From NCBI GenBank assembly GCA_037381085.1, contig JARRRD010000070.1, positions 1-15,869 on the forward strand: a stretch of 15,869 nucleotides of DNA, given 5' to 3'. The position numbers were made by a program, and so were the translations under genes. The DNA is from JARRRD01 sp037381085. GTDB taxonomy: Bacteria > Nitrospirota > Thermodesulfovibrionia > Thermodesulfovibrionales > UBA6898. Of this stretch, positions 1 through 6,954 are shown piece by piece (positions within the stretch are counted from its first letter, which is position 1; every line of letters begins with the position of its first letter). The notes below the pieces were generated by a model that worked only from the letters and a program-made list of their open reading frames with translations, searched no databases and was not told the DNA's origin.

Positions 1-33
1 CCGGGTCGAATTCTCATCAACAAGAATATTCAT
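1..33 (-). CDS. possible N-terminal fragment of an unidentified protein at the left edge
   Basis: Reading the minus strand from the ATG at 33-31 gives MNILVDENSTR, open to the window edge. Starts of the type M-x-I-L-V-D-E-N occur in DUF5615 PIN-like proteins and in erythronate-4-phosphate dehydrogenase, but eleven residues cannot decide between them. No clear ribosome binding site precedes the ATG. It may be a chance ORF at the contig end. Confidence 0.18.
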   Translation of the reverse strand, partial: MNILVDENSTR

Positions 34-327
34 ACCAGCCAAAATAGCATAAAACGGAAGTTTTTGTAAATATTTAACTTAGAAAATCCGTCCGCGGTCC
101 GTAAATCGTGAACAGTGGGTCCTGATGCGTGATCCGTGCCTTGCCTCTCACCTCTAACGTCCAACCTCTTGCCTGTTCCTGGGATTGCCGGCTTGTCAGC
201 TTGCAGGCTTGCCGGTCTGCTCTTGTCTGCAGCCTCTGCAAAAATGCTATTTTCAGCAGAACATTGTATCATATTAATATCTTTAAATCGGGGTACACCT
301 TACAAAAAACGGAAAGGAGATGTGTTT
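34..327. other. non-coding spacer with degenerate short repeats
   Basis: No coding sequence could be supported here; an in-frame extension of the ferritin-like gene back to 136 is low-complexity and has no RBS. The stretch holds repetitive text: CTTG recurs with an 8-bp period at 192, 200 and 208, CCTCT units lie at about 144-172, and GTGATCC-like units at about 108-138. An AT-rich block at about 262-292 just upstream of the ferritin-like gene is the likeliest promoter area, but no clean -35/-10 pair could be assigned. The gene's Shine-Dalgarno (AAAGGAGA) starts near 313. Confidence 0.5.
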
Positions 328-822
328 ATGGTGACGGGAAAAGAGGATCTGCTTCAGTCGCTTATGGAGGCTTTGCTCATGGAAAAGGGCACTCATGATT
401 TTTATTCCGAGGCTGCCCGAAAAGCCATGGACCCGGTGGCAAAACAGACCTTCAGAGACCTTTCCGAATGGGAAGAACAGCACGTGGAATACATCCAGTC
501 CCTTTACCTCTCAATCCAGGACGACCGCGACATTGAGGGGTTCGAAGAGTTCAAGCAGAAGGCCGCGGCTCCGGTCGCCGAGGGCGGCATCCCGCTTAAG
601 GACCTCGAGTCGAAACTGGAGGAGCACAATTTCATAGATGATCTCGGCGCCCTGGCATGGGCACTGGAAATAGAAGGCAAGGCTTACAACCTGTACCACA
701 AGTTTTCCAGGGAGGCCCCGGACAGCAATGCCAGGGTCGTATTCAAGGAGATGATGGAACAGGAGATCAGGCATATCGACTACCTCAAGGAAATGAGGAT
801 GAGACTTGCTGAAACTTCGTGA
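328..822 (+). CDS. ferritin-like/rubrerythrin-family diiron protein
   Basis: This 164-residue cytoplasmic four-helix-bundle protein belongs to the ferritin-like superfamily. Two half-sites are visible with the same 30-residue spacing: E19 with E49-x-x-H52 (EEQH), and E116 with E146-x-x-H149 (EIRH). These are the expected ligands of a rubrerythrin-type diiron centre. There is no C-terminal rubredoxin domain, so it is an 'erythrin' module rather than full rubrerythrin. Such proteins are usually linked to peroxide or oxygen defence or iron handling; the substrate cannot be read from sequence. The ATG at 328 is chosen because AAAGGAGA lies just upstream, and the residues upstream of it are spacer-like. 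Its end overlaps the start of the fumarase alpha gene by 17 bp, suggesting co-expression with an oxygen-sensitive iron-sulfur enzyme. Confidence 0.85.
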   Translation: MVTGKEDLLQSLMEALLMEKGTHDFYSEAARKAMDPVAKQTFRDLSEWEEQHVEYIQSLYLSIQDDRDIEGFEEFKQKAAAPVAEGGIPLKDLESKLEEHNFIDDLGALAWALEIEGKAYNLYHKFSREAPDSNARVVFKEMMEQEIRHIDYLKEMRMRLAETS

Positions 823-1689
823 CGGTGTTGTCGAACTTTACAGAAAAGTCGCCACCTCGCTGCCGCCGGATGTAGAAGAGGCGGTGAAGGCCGCCCTCTC
901 GCGGGAGAAGGAAGGTTCTCCTGCGACCTCCTGCCTGTCGGTCATGCTGGAAAATATCAGGCTTGCACGGGAAACGGTACGGCCGATATGTCAGGATACC
1001 GGAGTGCCGGTCTTTTACGTGAAGGTGCCCCTGGGCCTGAGCCAGCGCGACCTGAGGGAGACCATCATTGACGCAACCCGGGTCGCCACTGTAAAGGTCC
1101 CTTTGAGACCGAACGCCGTCGATGTGCTCACCGACGAAAATTCGGGGGACAACACCGGGGCCGGTTTTCCGATTGTTTATATTGAGGAGACGGACGGCAA
1201 CACCCTCCTTATCGACCTTATGCTGAAAGGCGGGGGCTGCGAAAATGTCGGCCGGACATATAAATTACCCCTCGAAGATCTGAATGCACAGCGGGACCTC
1301 GACGGCGTCCGGAAATGCGTACTCCATACGGTGCAGAAGGCCCAGGGGAAAGGTTGTCCGCCTTACGTTATCGGGGTCGGCGTCGGAGCGGCAAAGGACC
1401 AGGTCACGGCACTTGCCAGGAAACAGCTCATGAGGAAGCTGGGCGACGGAAACAAGATCGGCGGCCTGTCCGCTCTCGAGGAGAGAATCCTGAAAGAGGT
1501 AAACGANNNNNNNNNNNNNNNNNNNNNNNNNNNNNNNNNNNNNNNNNNNNNNNNNNNNNNNNNNNNNNNNNNNNNNGAACTACGGCGCTTGGGGTAAAAA
1601 TAGGCATCAACCACCGTCATCCGGCATCCTACTTCGTTGACGTGTCGGTAGGCTGCTGGGCGACAAGGCGCGGCAGGCTGATATGGTAA
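806..1689 (+). CDS. fumA: class I fumarate hydratase, alpha subunit (interrupted by an N gap)
   Basis: This is the alpha (N-terminal domain) subunit of the two-subunit, oxygen-sensitive class I fumarase, which interconverts fumarate and malate in the TCA cycle. It carries the [4Fe-4S] cluster. Expected cysteines are visible: C62 in CQDTG, C184 in GKGCPP, and a third in GCWA near the C-terminus after the gap. KGGGCEN at 141-147 is also family-typical. The start is TTG at 806, with GAGGAT upstream, inside the end of the ferritin-like gene. Coding sequence is in frame from 806 to 1506, hidden by 70 Ns, and resumes at 1577 in another frame, ending with TAA at 1687. The frame change reflects an inexact gap length, not necessarily a mutation. 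L(+)-tartrate dehydratase alpha is an alternative because the families are homologous, but fumarase is more likely. Confidence 0.88.
1507..1576. other. assembly gap of 70 N inside fumarase alpha
   Basis: Seventy unknown bases interrupt the gene. The hidden segment should encode the family's glycine-rich LGIGPMGLGG-type loop, about ten residues, which would need roughly 32 bases to restore the frame. Seventy is therefore probably a nominal or overestimated length. Confidence 0.97.
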
Positions 1690-2291
1690 AGCCTGTTTCT
1701 CTTCCCTTGTCGAGGGAGAATGCGAGCGCTCTGAATGCGGGCGACATCGTGTCGATTACCGGACAGGTCATGACCGGCAGGGACAGGATTCACAGGTACC
1801 TCTTCGAAGACAGGCCGCGCAAGGAAGACATTCCCTTCGATCTGACCGGGTCTGTAATCTATCATTGCGGGCCCGTCATGAAAAAACTCGACGGCGAATT
1901 CCGGGCCTTGTCAGCGGGTCCGACAACGAGCGTCCGTGTTGAAATGTTTACGCCGGCGATAATCGAAACATACGGCATAAGGGGGATTATGGGCAAAGGC
2001 GGCATGGGTGAGAAGACCCTGCAGGCACTCCAGGAGCACTCCTGCGTATATTTTCATACCATCGGAGGCGCCGCCGCCTTTCTCGCAGACAGGATTACCG
2101 GAACGCTCGGCGTCTGGAAACTGGAGGAGTTCGGGCCTGCCGAGGCCATGTGGCTCCTTGAAATAAGAGAATTTCCCGCAATAGTCACTATGGACGCCCA
2201 TGGGAACAGTATCCACAAGGAGATCGAAGAGGCGTCTTACAGCAAGCTTTTGGAACTGACAGGCCGAAGCCCGCAGTCCGTTGGCGAATAA
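1683..2291 (+). CDS. fumB: class I fumarate hydratase, beta subunit
   Basis: The 202-residue beta (C-terminal domain) subunit completes the heteromeric class I fumarase with the alpha subunit upstream. Family landmarks are TGRDRIH at 31-37, AGPTTS at 78-83, GIRGIMGKGGM at 98-108 and the late DAHGNSIH at 171-178. Length matches stand-alone beta subunits. The ATG at 1683 overlaps the alpha stop codon at 1687-1689, so translation is probably coupled and a 1:1 complex is expected. No separate Shine-Dalgarno is evident. The homologous L(+)-tartrate dehydratase beta subunit is the main alternative; a central-metabolic fumarase is preferred because no tartrate genes are nearby. The E. coli gene called fumB is a fused single-chain enzyme; the symbol here means only the beta subunit. 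Confidence 0.9.
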   Translation: MVKPVSLPLSRENASALNAGDIVSITGQVMTGRDRIHRYLFEDRPRKEDIPFDLTGSVIYHCGPVMKKLDGEFRALSAGPTTSVRVEMFTPAIIETYGIRGIMGKGGMGEKTLQALQEHSCVYFHTIGGAAAFLADRITGTLGVWKLEEFGPAEAMWLLEIREFPAIVTMDAHGNSIHKEIEEASYSKLLELTGRSPQSVGE

Positions 2292-2369
2292 CTACGGAGA
2301 CACGCAGGCACAGAGAATCCGGGGCAATAAAAATGATCATGTCTCCTGAAAAAAGAACGGAGGGACGTT

Positions 2370-3257
2370 ATGATATTCATCGCGGGAGCAACCGGTTTCG
2401 TAGGCAGCCATCTTGTCAACGATCTTTCGGCAAAAGGCCACCGGCTCAAGTGCCTGGTCCGTTCGGCCAGAGCACGAGAACGTCTTTCGGCCAGGGGGAT
2501 CGAAACAGTTACGGGCGATATAACTGCGCCGGACACCCTTAAAGGCGTCCTTGCCGGCGACGACCTCGTGATTCATCTCGTTGGGGTTATCGAAGAAAAG
2601 GGGAAGTCGACTTTCCGGGCCGTTCACACCGAAGGCACCTCGAACCTTGTCCATGAGGCGAAGCGTGCAGGCGTCAGGCATTTCTTCTATCAGTCGGCGC
2701 TCGGTGCGGACAGGGGCTCCTGGTCGGGCTACCTGAAAACCAAGGCGGAAGCGGAAGAGATCGTTAAACAGAGCGGCCTGGGTTTTACTGTTTTCAGGCC
2801 GTCGCTGATAATAGGCCCATGGGACGGGTTTACCAGAAAAATGGTCGACATTATCAAACTCTCCCCTTTCCTTCCGGTCCCCGGCAAGGGCAATGCAAGA
2901 TTTCAGCCCATCTATATCAAGGACTGGTTAAGATGCATCGGCAGCGTGATTGACGCCCCTGAGAAATATCTCTCGACTTACGAAATAGGCGGACCGGAGC
3001 AACTCACTTACAGCAGGATGCTGGAAATAATGTCCGAGGCGCTCGGACGCAGGAAAACGGTCTTGAGGATACCCATGGGTCTCATGAAATTTTCGGCGTC
3101 CCTGCTGGAAAATATTCTTCCTTCTCCGCCTGTTACGTCCGACCAGCTGAGGCTTCTCGAAACGGACAATATCTGCGATATCGACGCTGTCGAAAAAAAT
3201 TTCGGCTTCAGGCCGGTGAAATTTGAAGACGCACTGCGGGAGTTCATAAACAAGTAG
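2370..3257 (+). CDS. atypical SDR / NAD(P)-dependent epimerase-like protein (NDUFA9-like)
   Basis: This 295-residue protein is an extended or atypical short-chain dehydrogenase. A Rossmann nucleotide-binding motif GATGFVG is at residues 7-13. A Y-x3-K pair (Y121, K125, in YLKTK) stands where the SDR catalytic pair lies, and FRPSLIIGP at 142-150 is typical of the NDUFA9/YwnB-like branch. Relatives include the complex I accessory subunit NDUFA9 and hopanoid or quinone-linked reductases, so the substrate cannot be stated. The ATG follows a good AACGGAGGGA site. The gene stands alone, 78 bp after fumarase beta, and ends converging on the usp gene. A family I repeat begins immediately after its TAG stop. 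Confidence 0.85.
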   Translation: MIFIAGATGFVGSHLVNDLSAKGHRLKCLVRSARARERLSARGIETVTGDITAPDTLKGVLAGDDLVIHLVGVIEEKGKSTFRAVHTEGTSNLVHEAKRAGVRHFFYQSALGADRGSWSGYLKTKAEAEEIVKQSGLGFTVFRPSLIIGPWDGFTRKMVDIIKLSPFLPVPGKGNARFQPIYIKDWLRCIGSVIDAPEKYLSTYEIGGPEQLTYSRMLEIMSEALGRRKTVLRIPMGLMKFSASLLENILPSPPVTSDQLRLLETDNICDIDAVEKNFGFRPVKFEDALREFINK

Positions 3258-3283
3258 GAAGTAAGAACGCAGAATGCAGAAGT
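3258..3283 (+). repeat. family I repeat abutting a stop codon (copy A)
   Basis: The sequence directly after the SDR gene's TAG reads GAAGT-AAGAACGCA-GAATGCA-GAAGT. It contains 7-bp units GAACGCA and GAATGCA bracketed by GAAGT. Related copies lie after the ferredoxin, the PCC protein and galE, always in the orientation of the upstream gene. Confidence 0.75.
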
Positions 3284-3313
3284 CTGCCCTCAGTCTGCGG
3301 CCGTCTGCGGTAA
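3283..3313 (+). repeat. family II repeat, TCTGC(G) units at 10-11-bp spacing
   Basis: TCTGC begins at 3283, 3294 and 3304, with the last two units extended to TCTGCGG. The same motif with exact 10-bp spacing occurs at 13901-13930. It lies between two convergent genes. No stable terminator hairpin with a U-tract was found in this spacer. Confidence 0.6.
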
Positions 3314-3339
3314 AATGCTTTTCCCCGTTTAACCAGTGT

Positions 3340-3756
3340 CTATTTCACCACGAGGACCGAACAGTCGGCGTGGTCGACGATTTTTGAAGAAACGCTGCCC
3401 AGCAGGAATTTCTGGGCGCCGTGCCGTCCGTGAGAGCCGGTAATGATCAGGCTTGCCTTCATCTTCCGTGCCTCTTCGATGACCACCTCAGCGGGGTTGC
3501 CCTTTTTCAGCACGGTCTTCAGCGGGTGCGACCCTTGATGCCTGCTCTTGATCCTCTCCAGCATCTTTTTTGCATCGTCGGTAAGTGTTCTCACGATCCG
3601 TGCTCTGTCCGTCTCCATGATGTCCGCAAGATAAAAATCCGGTATCACCGATACAATGGTGACCGACGACCCGAATTTTCCCGCAATCTCGAATGCCCTT
3701 CTCATGGCCTTTTCAGACGGTTTGGAGCCGTCATGCGCAACGAGAATTTTTTTCAT
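3340..3756 (-). CDS. universal stress protein, UspA family
   Basis: This 138-residue cytoplasmic protein consists of a single Usp domain. The ATP-binding signature G-x2-G-x9-G-S is present as G107, G110, G120 and S121 in GSHGRHGAQKFLLGS. The N-terminus MKKILVAHDGS carries the conserved Asp (D9) of ATP-binding members, and the C-terminal CSVLVVK strand is typical of dimerising Usps. It is therefore probably of the nucleotide-binding type. The ATG at 3756 follows GGAGGGA on the minus strand. The gene is divergent from metK across a 116-bp spacer that contains an N gap, and convergent with the SDR gene. Its physiological role (stress or starvation survival) is known only at family level. Confidence 0.93.
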   Translation of the reverse strand: MKKILVAHDGSKPSEKAMRRAFEIAGKFGSSVTIVSVIPDFYLADIMETDRARIVRTLTDDAKKMLERIKSRHQGSHPLKTVLKKGNPAEVVIEEARKMKASLIITGSHGRHGAQKFLLGSVSSKIVDHADCSVLVVK

Positions 3757-3801
3757 GTCTCCCTCCTCTACAGTGAATTTTACCAGAACGGCGCAGCCCT
3801 G

Positions 3802-3813
3802 NNNNNNNNNNNN
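3802..3813. other. assembly gap of 12 N between usp and metK
   Basis: Twelve unknown bases are followed by a run of seven T. The gap lies in the divergent usp/metK promoter region, so promoters or leader elements of either gene may be incomplete here. No SAM-riboswitch consensus could be recognised in the remaining sequence. Confidence 0.95.
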
Positions 3814-3872
3814 TTTTTTTGAGGCAAAAAAGTTACACTATTAACTTAGCTTACTCGAAAGGAGAAAACCCC

Positions 3873-5024
3873 ATGGCAAAAAAGGACTACTTTTTTACGT
3901 CCGAATCGGTCACGGAAGGCCATCCCGACAAGATAGCGGACCAGATATCGGATGCCATTCTGGATGCCATTATCGGGCAGGACCCTGTAGCGAGGGTCGC
4001 CTGTGAAACATTGGTGACGACAGGGCTCGCCTTCGTTTCCGGAGAGATTTCCACCACGTGCTATGTGCATATACCGGATATAGTGAGGCAGACAATCAGG
4101 GACATAGGATATACCCGTGCGAAATACGGCTTCGACTATGAGACATGTTCTGTCATCACGTCTATCGATCAGCAATCGTCGGACATCGCTATGGGAGTTG
4201 ACACCGGGGGCGCGGGTGACCAGGGGCTGATGTTCGGATTCGCCTGCAACGAGACCGAGGAGTTGATGCCGCTGCCCATCATGCTGGCCCACAAGATAGC
4301 CATGCGCCTGTCGGAGGCAAGGAAGCAGGAGATCCTGCCCTATCTCAGGCCCGACGGCAAATCACAGGTGACGATAGAATACCGCGACGGAAAACCCATC
4401 AGGATAGACACCGTTGTGGTGTCCTCGCAGCACAGCCCTGATGTCCACCTGAAGGACCTCAAGGAGGACATAATCGAGAAAGTTGTAAAACCCGTCTTAC
4501 CTCAGGAACTTCTCGATGAGGAGTCCATAAAATATTACATCAACCCGACAGGCCGTTTTGTCGTAGGTGGTCCGATGGGAGACACGGGACTTACGGGCAG
4601 GAAGATCATCGTAGACAGTTACGGCGGGGTGGGAAGCCACGGGGGCGGCTGCTTCTCGGGCAAAGACCCTACGAAGGTAGACCGCTCGGGCGCCTACATT
4701 TCAAGGTATATAGCCAAGAATATCGTTGCCTCGGGCATAGCGGAAAGGGCGGAGGTCCAGCTTGCTTACGCAATCGGCGTCCCGGACCCGGTTTCAATCC
4801 TCGTCGATACCTTCGGGACGGGAAAGATAGAGGATGAAAAGATAGTCCCCCTCATCAGAAAGAACTTCGATCTCACCCCCAAAGGGATTATCGACAGCCT
4901 GAATCTCAGGCGTCCCATATTCCGTAAAACGGCCGCCTATGGCCACTTCGGAAAGAATGATCCGGACTTCTCGTGGGAAAGGACGGACAAGGCCGCTGCA
5001 TTGAGGAGGGAGGCGGGCCTGTAA
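3873..5024 (+). CDS. metK: S-adenosylmethionine synthetase
   Basis: The 383-residue enzyme makes S-adenosylmethionine from methionine and ATP in the cytoplasm, releasing phosphate and diphosphate. Signatures are all present: GHPDKIADQISDAILD from residue 16 (H17, D19, K20 in the ATP/Mg site), GAGDQG at 113-118, and the phosphate-binding GGGCFSGKDPTKVDRS at 257-272. Length equals the bacterial norm of about 384. The ATG at 3873 is preferred over an upstream in-frame ATG at 3819 because AAAGGAGA lies just before it and MetK proteins begin near this point. The next gene, ahcY, handles the SAH that SAM-dependent methylation produces, so the two form a methylation-cycle pair separated by 94 bp. 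Confidence 0.97.
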   Translation: MAKKDYFFTSESVTEGHPDKIADQISDAILDAIIGQDPVARVACETLVTTGLAFVSGEISTTCYVHIPDIVRQTIRDIGYTRAKYGFDYETCSVITSIDQQSSDIAMGVDTGGAGDQGLMFGFACNETEELMPLPIMLAHKIAMRLSEARKQEILPYLRPDGKSQVTIEYRDGKPIRIDTVVVSSQHSPDVHLKDLKEDIIEKVVKPVLPQELLDEESIKYYINPTGRFVVGGPMGDTGLTGRKIIVDSYGGVGSHGGGCFSGKDPTKVDRSGAYISRYIAKNIVASGIAERAEVQLAYAIGVPDPVSILVDTFGTGKIEDEKIVPLIRKNFDLTPKGIIDSLNLRRPIFRKTAAYGHFGKNDPDFSWERTDKAAALRREAGL

Positions 5025-5077
5025 GACAAAGATAACAGGGATGCAGCAATTGCGTCCTTTGACATCGAAAATTTAGG

Positions 5078-5118
5078 GCAGGGGAACTCCTTCCCTCCCC
5101 TGCAGTCAAGGAGGTTTC
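5078..5118 (+). promoter_or_regulatory. candidate leader pseudoknot sequestering the ahcY ribosome binding site
   Basis: An 8-bp perfect stem pairs GCAGGGGA (5078-5085) with TCCCCTGC (5096-5103) around a 10-nt loop. The loop contains CTCCTT (5087-5092), exactly complementary to AAGGAG (5108-5113) of the ahcY Shine-Dalgarno. Loop-SD pairing would make an H-type pseudoknot that hides the RBS, as several SAM- and SAH-sensing RNAs do. It matches no riboswitch consensus I can recall. The 4-nt linker may be too short to span a full 8-bp stem, so the call is tentative. Confidence 0.35.
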
Positions 5119-6378
5119 ATGATCAAACACGACGTTAAGGATATCAAGCTGGCCGCTAAGGGCAGACTGCGGATCGAGTGGGCCGCCCGGGAGATGCCTG
5201 TGCTGAAGAGCATAAAAGAAAGGTTCACCAGGGAAAAACCCCTCAAAGGCCTGAAACTTGCGGCCTGCCTTCATGTCACAACCGAGACGGGGAACCTGAT
5301 GGAAACTCTCAAGGCAGGCGGTGCCGATGTCTATCTCTGCGCTTCGAACCCCTTGAGCACCCAGGACGACGTTGCAGCTTCCCTGGTCAGGAACTCCGGG
5401 ATTCCGGTCTTCGCCATCAAGGGAGAAGACCATAAGACCTACTATAAACACATCATGTCCGCCCTGTCAGCAAAGCCCAACATCACAATGGATGACGGCG
5501 CCGACCTCGTCTCCACGATCCACACGAAGGAGAAGAAACTTCTGAAAAACATCATAGGAGGTACGGAAGAGACCACCACCGGCGTAATCAGGCTGCGCGC
5601 AATGGCGGAAAAAGGCGTCCTTGAATACCCCATCATTGCGGTGAACGATGCCTACACTAAATACCTCTTTGACAACCGTTACGGCACGGGACAGTCTACC
5701 ATGGACGGCATCCTCAGGGCGACAAACAGGCTGATCGCCGGCTCGATATTCGTTGTGGCCGGCTACGGCTGGTGCAGCAGGGGCATCGCCATGAGGGCCA
5801 AAGGCATGGGTGCACGTACAATCGTCACCGAGGTAAATCCCCTTAGGGCGCTTGAGGCAACGATGGACGGCTTCGAAGTCATGCCCATGAAGGATGCCGC
5901 CAGACTGGGTGACATATTCGTCACTGCGACCGGCGACATCGATGTCATATTCGGGGACTGTTTCCGCCTGATGAAAGACGGTGCCATTTTCTGCAATTCG
6001 GGACATTTCAACGTCGAAATTTCTATCGGGACCCTCAGGAAGATGGCCAGGTCCAGAAGGCAGATCAGGGATTTTGTTGAAGAGTATACGCTGAAAAACG
6101 GCAAGAGAATCTATCTTCTCGGCGAAGGGCGTCTGATCAATCTCGCCGCTGCCGAAGGTCATCCCTCGGCGGTAATGGATATGAGCTTCGCAAACCAGTC
6201 GTTGTGCGCCGAATACATGGCCGGGAACTATAAGAAGATGGACAAGACAGTTTACAGTGTTCCCGATAAGATCGACAGCCACATCTCGAAACTGAAACTG
6301 AAGTCCATGGGAATAAAAATAGACAGTCTCACCCCGGCGCAGAAGAAATATCTCAGCAGCTGGGAGATGGGAACGTAG
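5119..6378 (+). CDS. ahcY: adenosylhomocysteinase (S-adenosylhomocysteine hydrolase)
   Basis: The 419-residue NAD-dependent enzyme splits S-adenosylhomocysteine into adenosine and homocysteine, relieving product inhibition of methyltransferases. Visible landmarks are HVTTETGNLMETL near residue 53, CASNPLSTQDDVAASL, the Rossmann segment VAGYGWCSRGIAMRAKGMGA, GHFNVEI and LINLAAAEGHPSAVMDMSF. The length and the C-terminus QKKYLSSWEMGT match the shorter archaeal/Thermotoga-type enzyme rather than the longer mammalian-like form. AAGGAGG lies 5 bp before the ATG. The gene is complete, with TAG at 6376. Its last 72 bases form the outer part of a 96-bp inverted repeat, which is copied in reverse downstream. 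It probably forms a unit with metK. Confidence 0.95.
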   Translation: MIKHDVKDIKLAAKGRLRIEWAAREMPVLKSIKERFTREKPLKGLKLAACLHVTTETGNLMETLKAGGADVYLCASNPLSTQDDVAASLVRNSGIPVFAIKGEDHKTYYKHIMSALSAKPNITMDDGADLVSTIHTKEKKLLKNIIGGTEETTTGVIRLRAMAEKGVLEYPIIAVNDAYTKYLFDNRYGTGQSTMDGILRATNRLIAGSIFVVAGYGWCSRGIAMRAKGMGARTIVTEVNPLRALEATMDGFEVMPMKDAARLGDIFVTATGDIDVIFGDCFRLMKDGAIFCNSGHFNVEISIGTLRKMARSRRQIRDFVEEYTLKNGKRIYLLGEGRLINLAAAEGHPSAVMDMSFANQSLCAEYMAGNYKKMDKTVYSVPDKIDSHISKLKLKSMGIKIDSLTPAQKKYLSSWEMGT

Positions 6379-6533
6379 GGGGCTCGACTATAGGATTACC
6401 GGCACGATATCCCCTTAGCACCGATGCAGTAATCGTTCCGGTAATCCTATAGTCGAGCCCCCTACGTTCCCATCTCCCAGCTGCTGAGATATTTCTTCTG
6501 CGCCGGGGTGAGACTGTCTATTTTTATTCCCAT
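6307..6533. repeat. perfect 96-bp inverted repeat (ahcY 3' end and its reversed copy) with 35-bp loop
   Basis: Positions 6307-6402 are the exact reverse complement of 6438-6533 (paired positions sum to 12840). The loop is 6403-6437. The left arm holds the last ahcY codons and stop plus 24 bp beyond. The right arm is a non-coding reversed copy, ending where a MOSC gene begins without its N-terminus. Perfect identity over an arm containing coding sequence suggests either a chimeric assembly or amplification join, or a very recent inverted duplication, rather than an evolved terminator. Confidence 0.95.
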
Positions 6534-6913
6534 TGCGCAAGGAATACGGGATCGAAGGGGACGCCCACGCTTCCTCCGAATGGCACAGGCAGGTCAGCCT
6601 CCTCGCGTTGGAAAGCATAGAAAAAATGCGTGATCTGGGGCTTGACGTATCTCCCGGAGATTTCGCCGAAAACATTACTACAAGCGGCCTGGATCTTGTG
6701 TCTCTGCCCGTTGGAACGGTAATGGCCATCGGGGATAAAGTCCTGGGCGAAGTCAGCCAGATCGGCAAGGAATGTCATAGCCGGTGCGCCATTTACTATC
6801 AGGCCGGCGACTGCGTCATGCCGAAGGAGGGAATTTTTATCAGGGTCCTTAAGGGCGGAGTGGTTAAGGAAGGCGACGAAATACGGGTCGGCGAGGTGAT
6901 CTTGCAGGCTTGA
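6533..6913 (+). CDS. MOSC domain protein, 5'-truncated at the inverted-repeat junction
   Basis: The remaining ~126 residues are a MOSC (molybdenum cofactor sulfurase C-terminal) domain: EYGIEGDAHASSEWHRQVSLL at the start, PGDFAENITTSG at 41-52, and IGKECHSRCAIYY with C81 and C85. Small MOSC proteins are thought to act in metal-sulfur or molybdenum cofactor handling, which fits mogA immediately downstream. The usual 25-30 residues before GIEGDAHA are missing. Upstream in frame, only reversed ahcY sequence is found, with a TGA at 6509-6511. The TTG at 6533 straddles the junction and has no RBS, so it is probably not a real start. The gene is either broken in the genome or intact and misassembled. 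Confidence 0.8.
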   Translation: MRKEYGIEGDAHASSEWHRQVSLLALESIEKMRDLGLDVSPGDFAENITTSGLDLVSLPVGTVMAIGDKVLGEVSQIGKECHSRCAIYYQAGDCVMPKEGIFIRVLKGGVVKEGDEIRVGEVILQA

Positions 6914-6954
6914 TTGCAACCACTCGTGCCGGCTTTCTTATGGAGGAATGACAA

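Noticed and set aside
136..327. N-terminal extension of the ferritin-like protein
   Set aside because: The extra 64 residues come from repeat-rich spacer, and a strong Shine-Dalgarno precedes the ATG at 328.
3757..3872. SAM riboswitch before metK
   Set aside because: No SAM-I, SAM-II or SAM/SAH-like pattern was recognised in the visible bases; the N gap leaves the question open but gives no support.
5467..6282. 271-codon minus-strand open frame inside ahcY
   Set aside because: It is antisense to conserved adenosylhomocysteinase motifs and its translation shows no known domain.
6307..6533. ahcY intrinsic terminator formed by the inverted repeat
   Set aside because: The arms are 96 bp with coding sequence inside and no U-tract after the stem. 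This is not a normal terminator design.
6415..6768. 117-codon minus-strand frame through the inverted repeat and MOSC gene
   Set aside because: It merges the reversed ahcY arm with antisense of MOSC and has no domain of its own.
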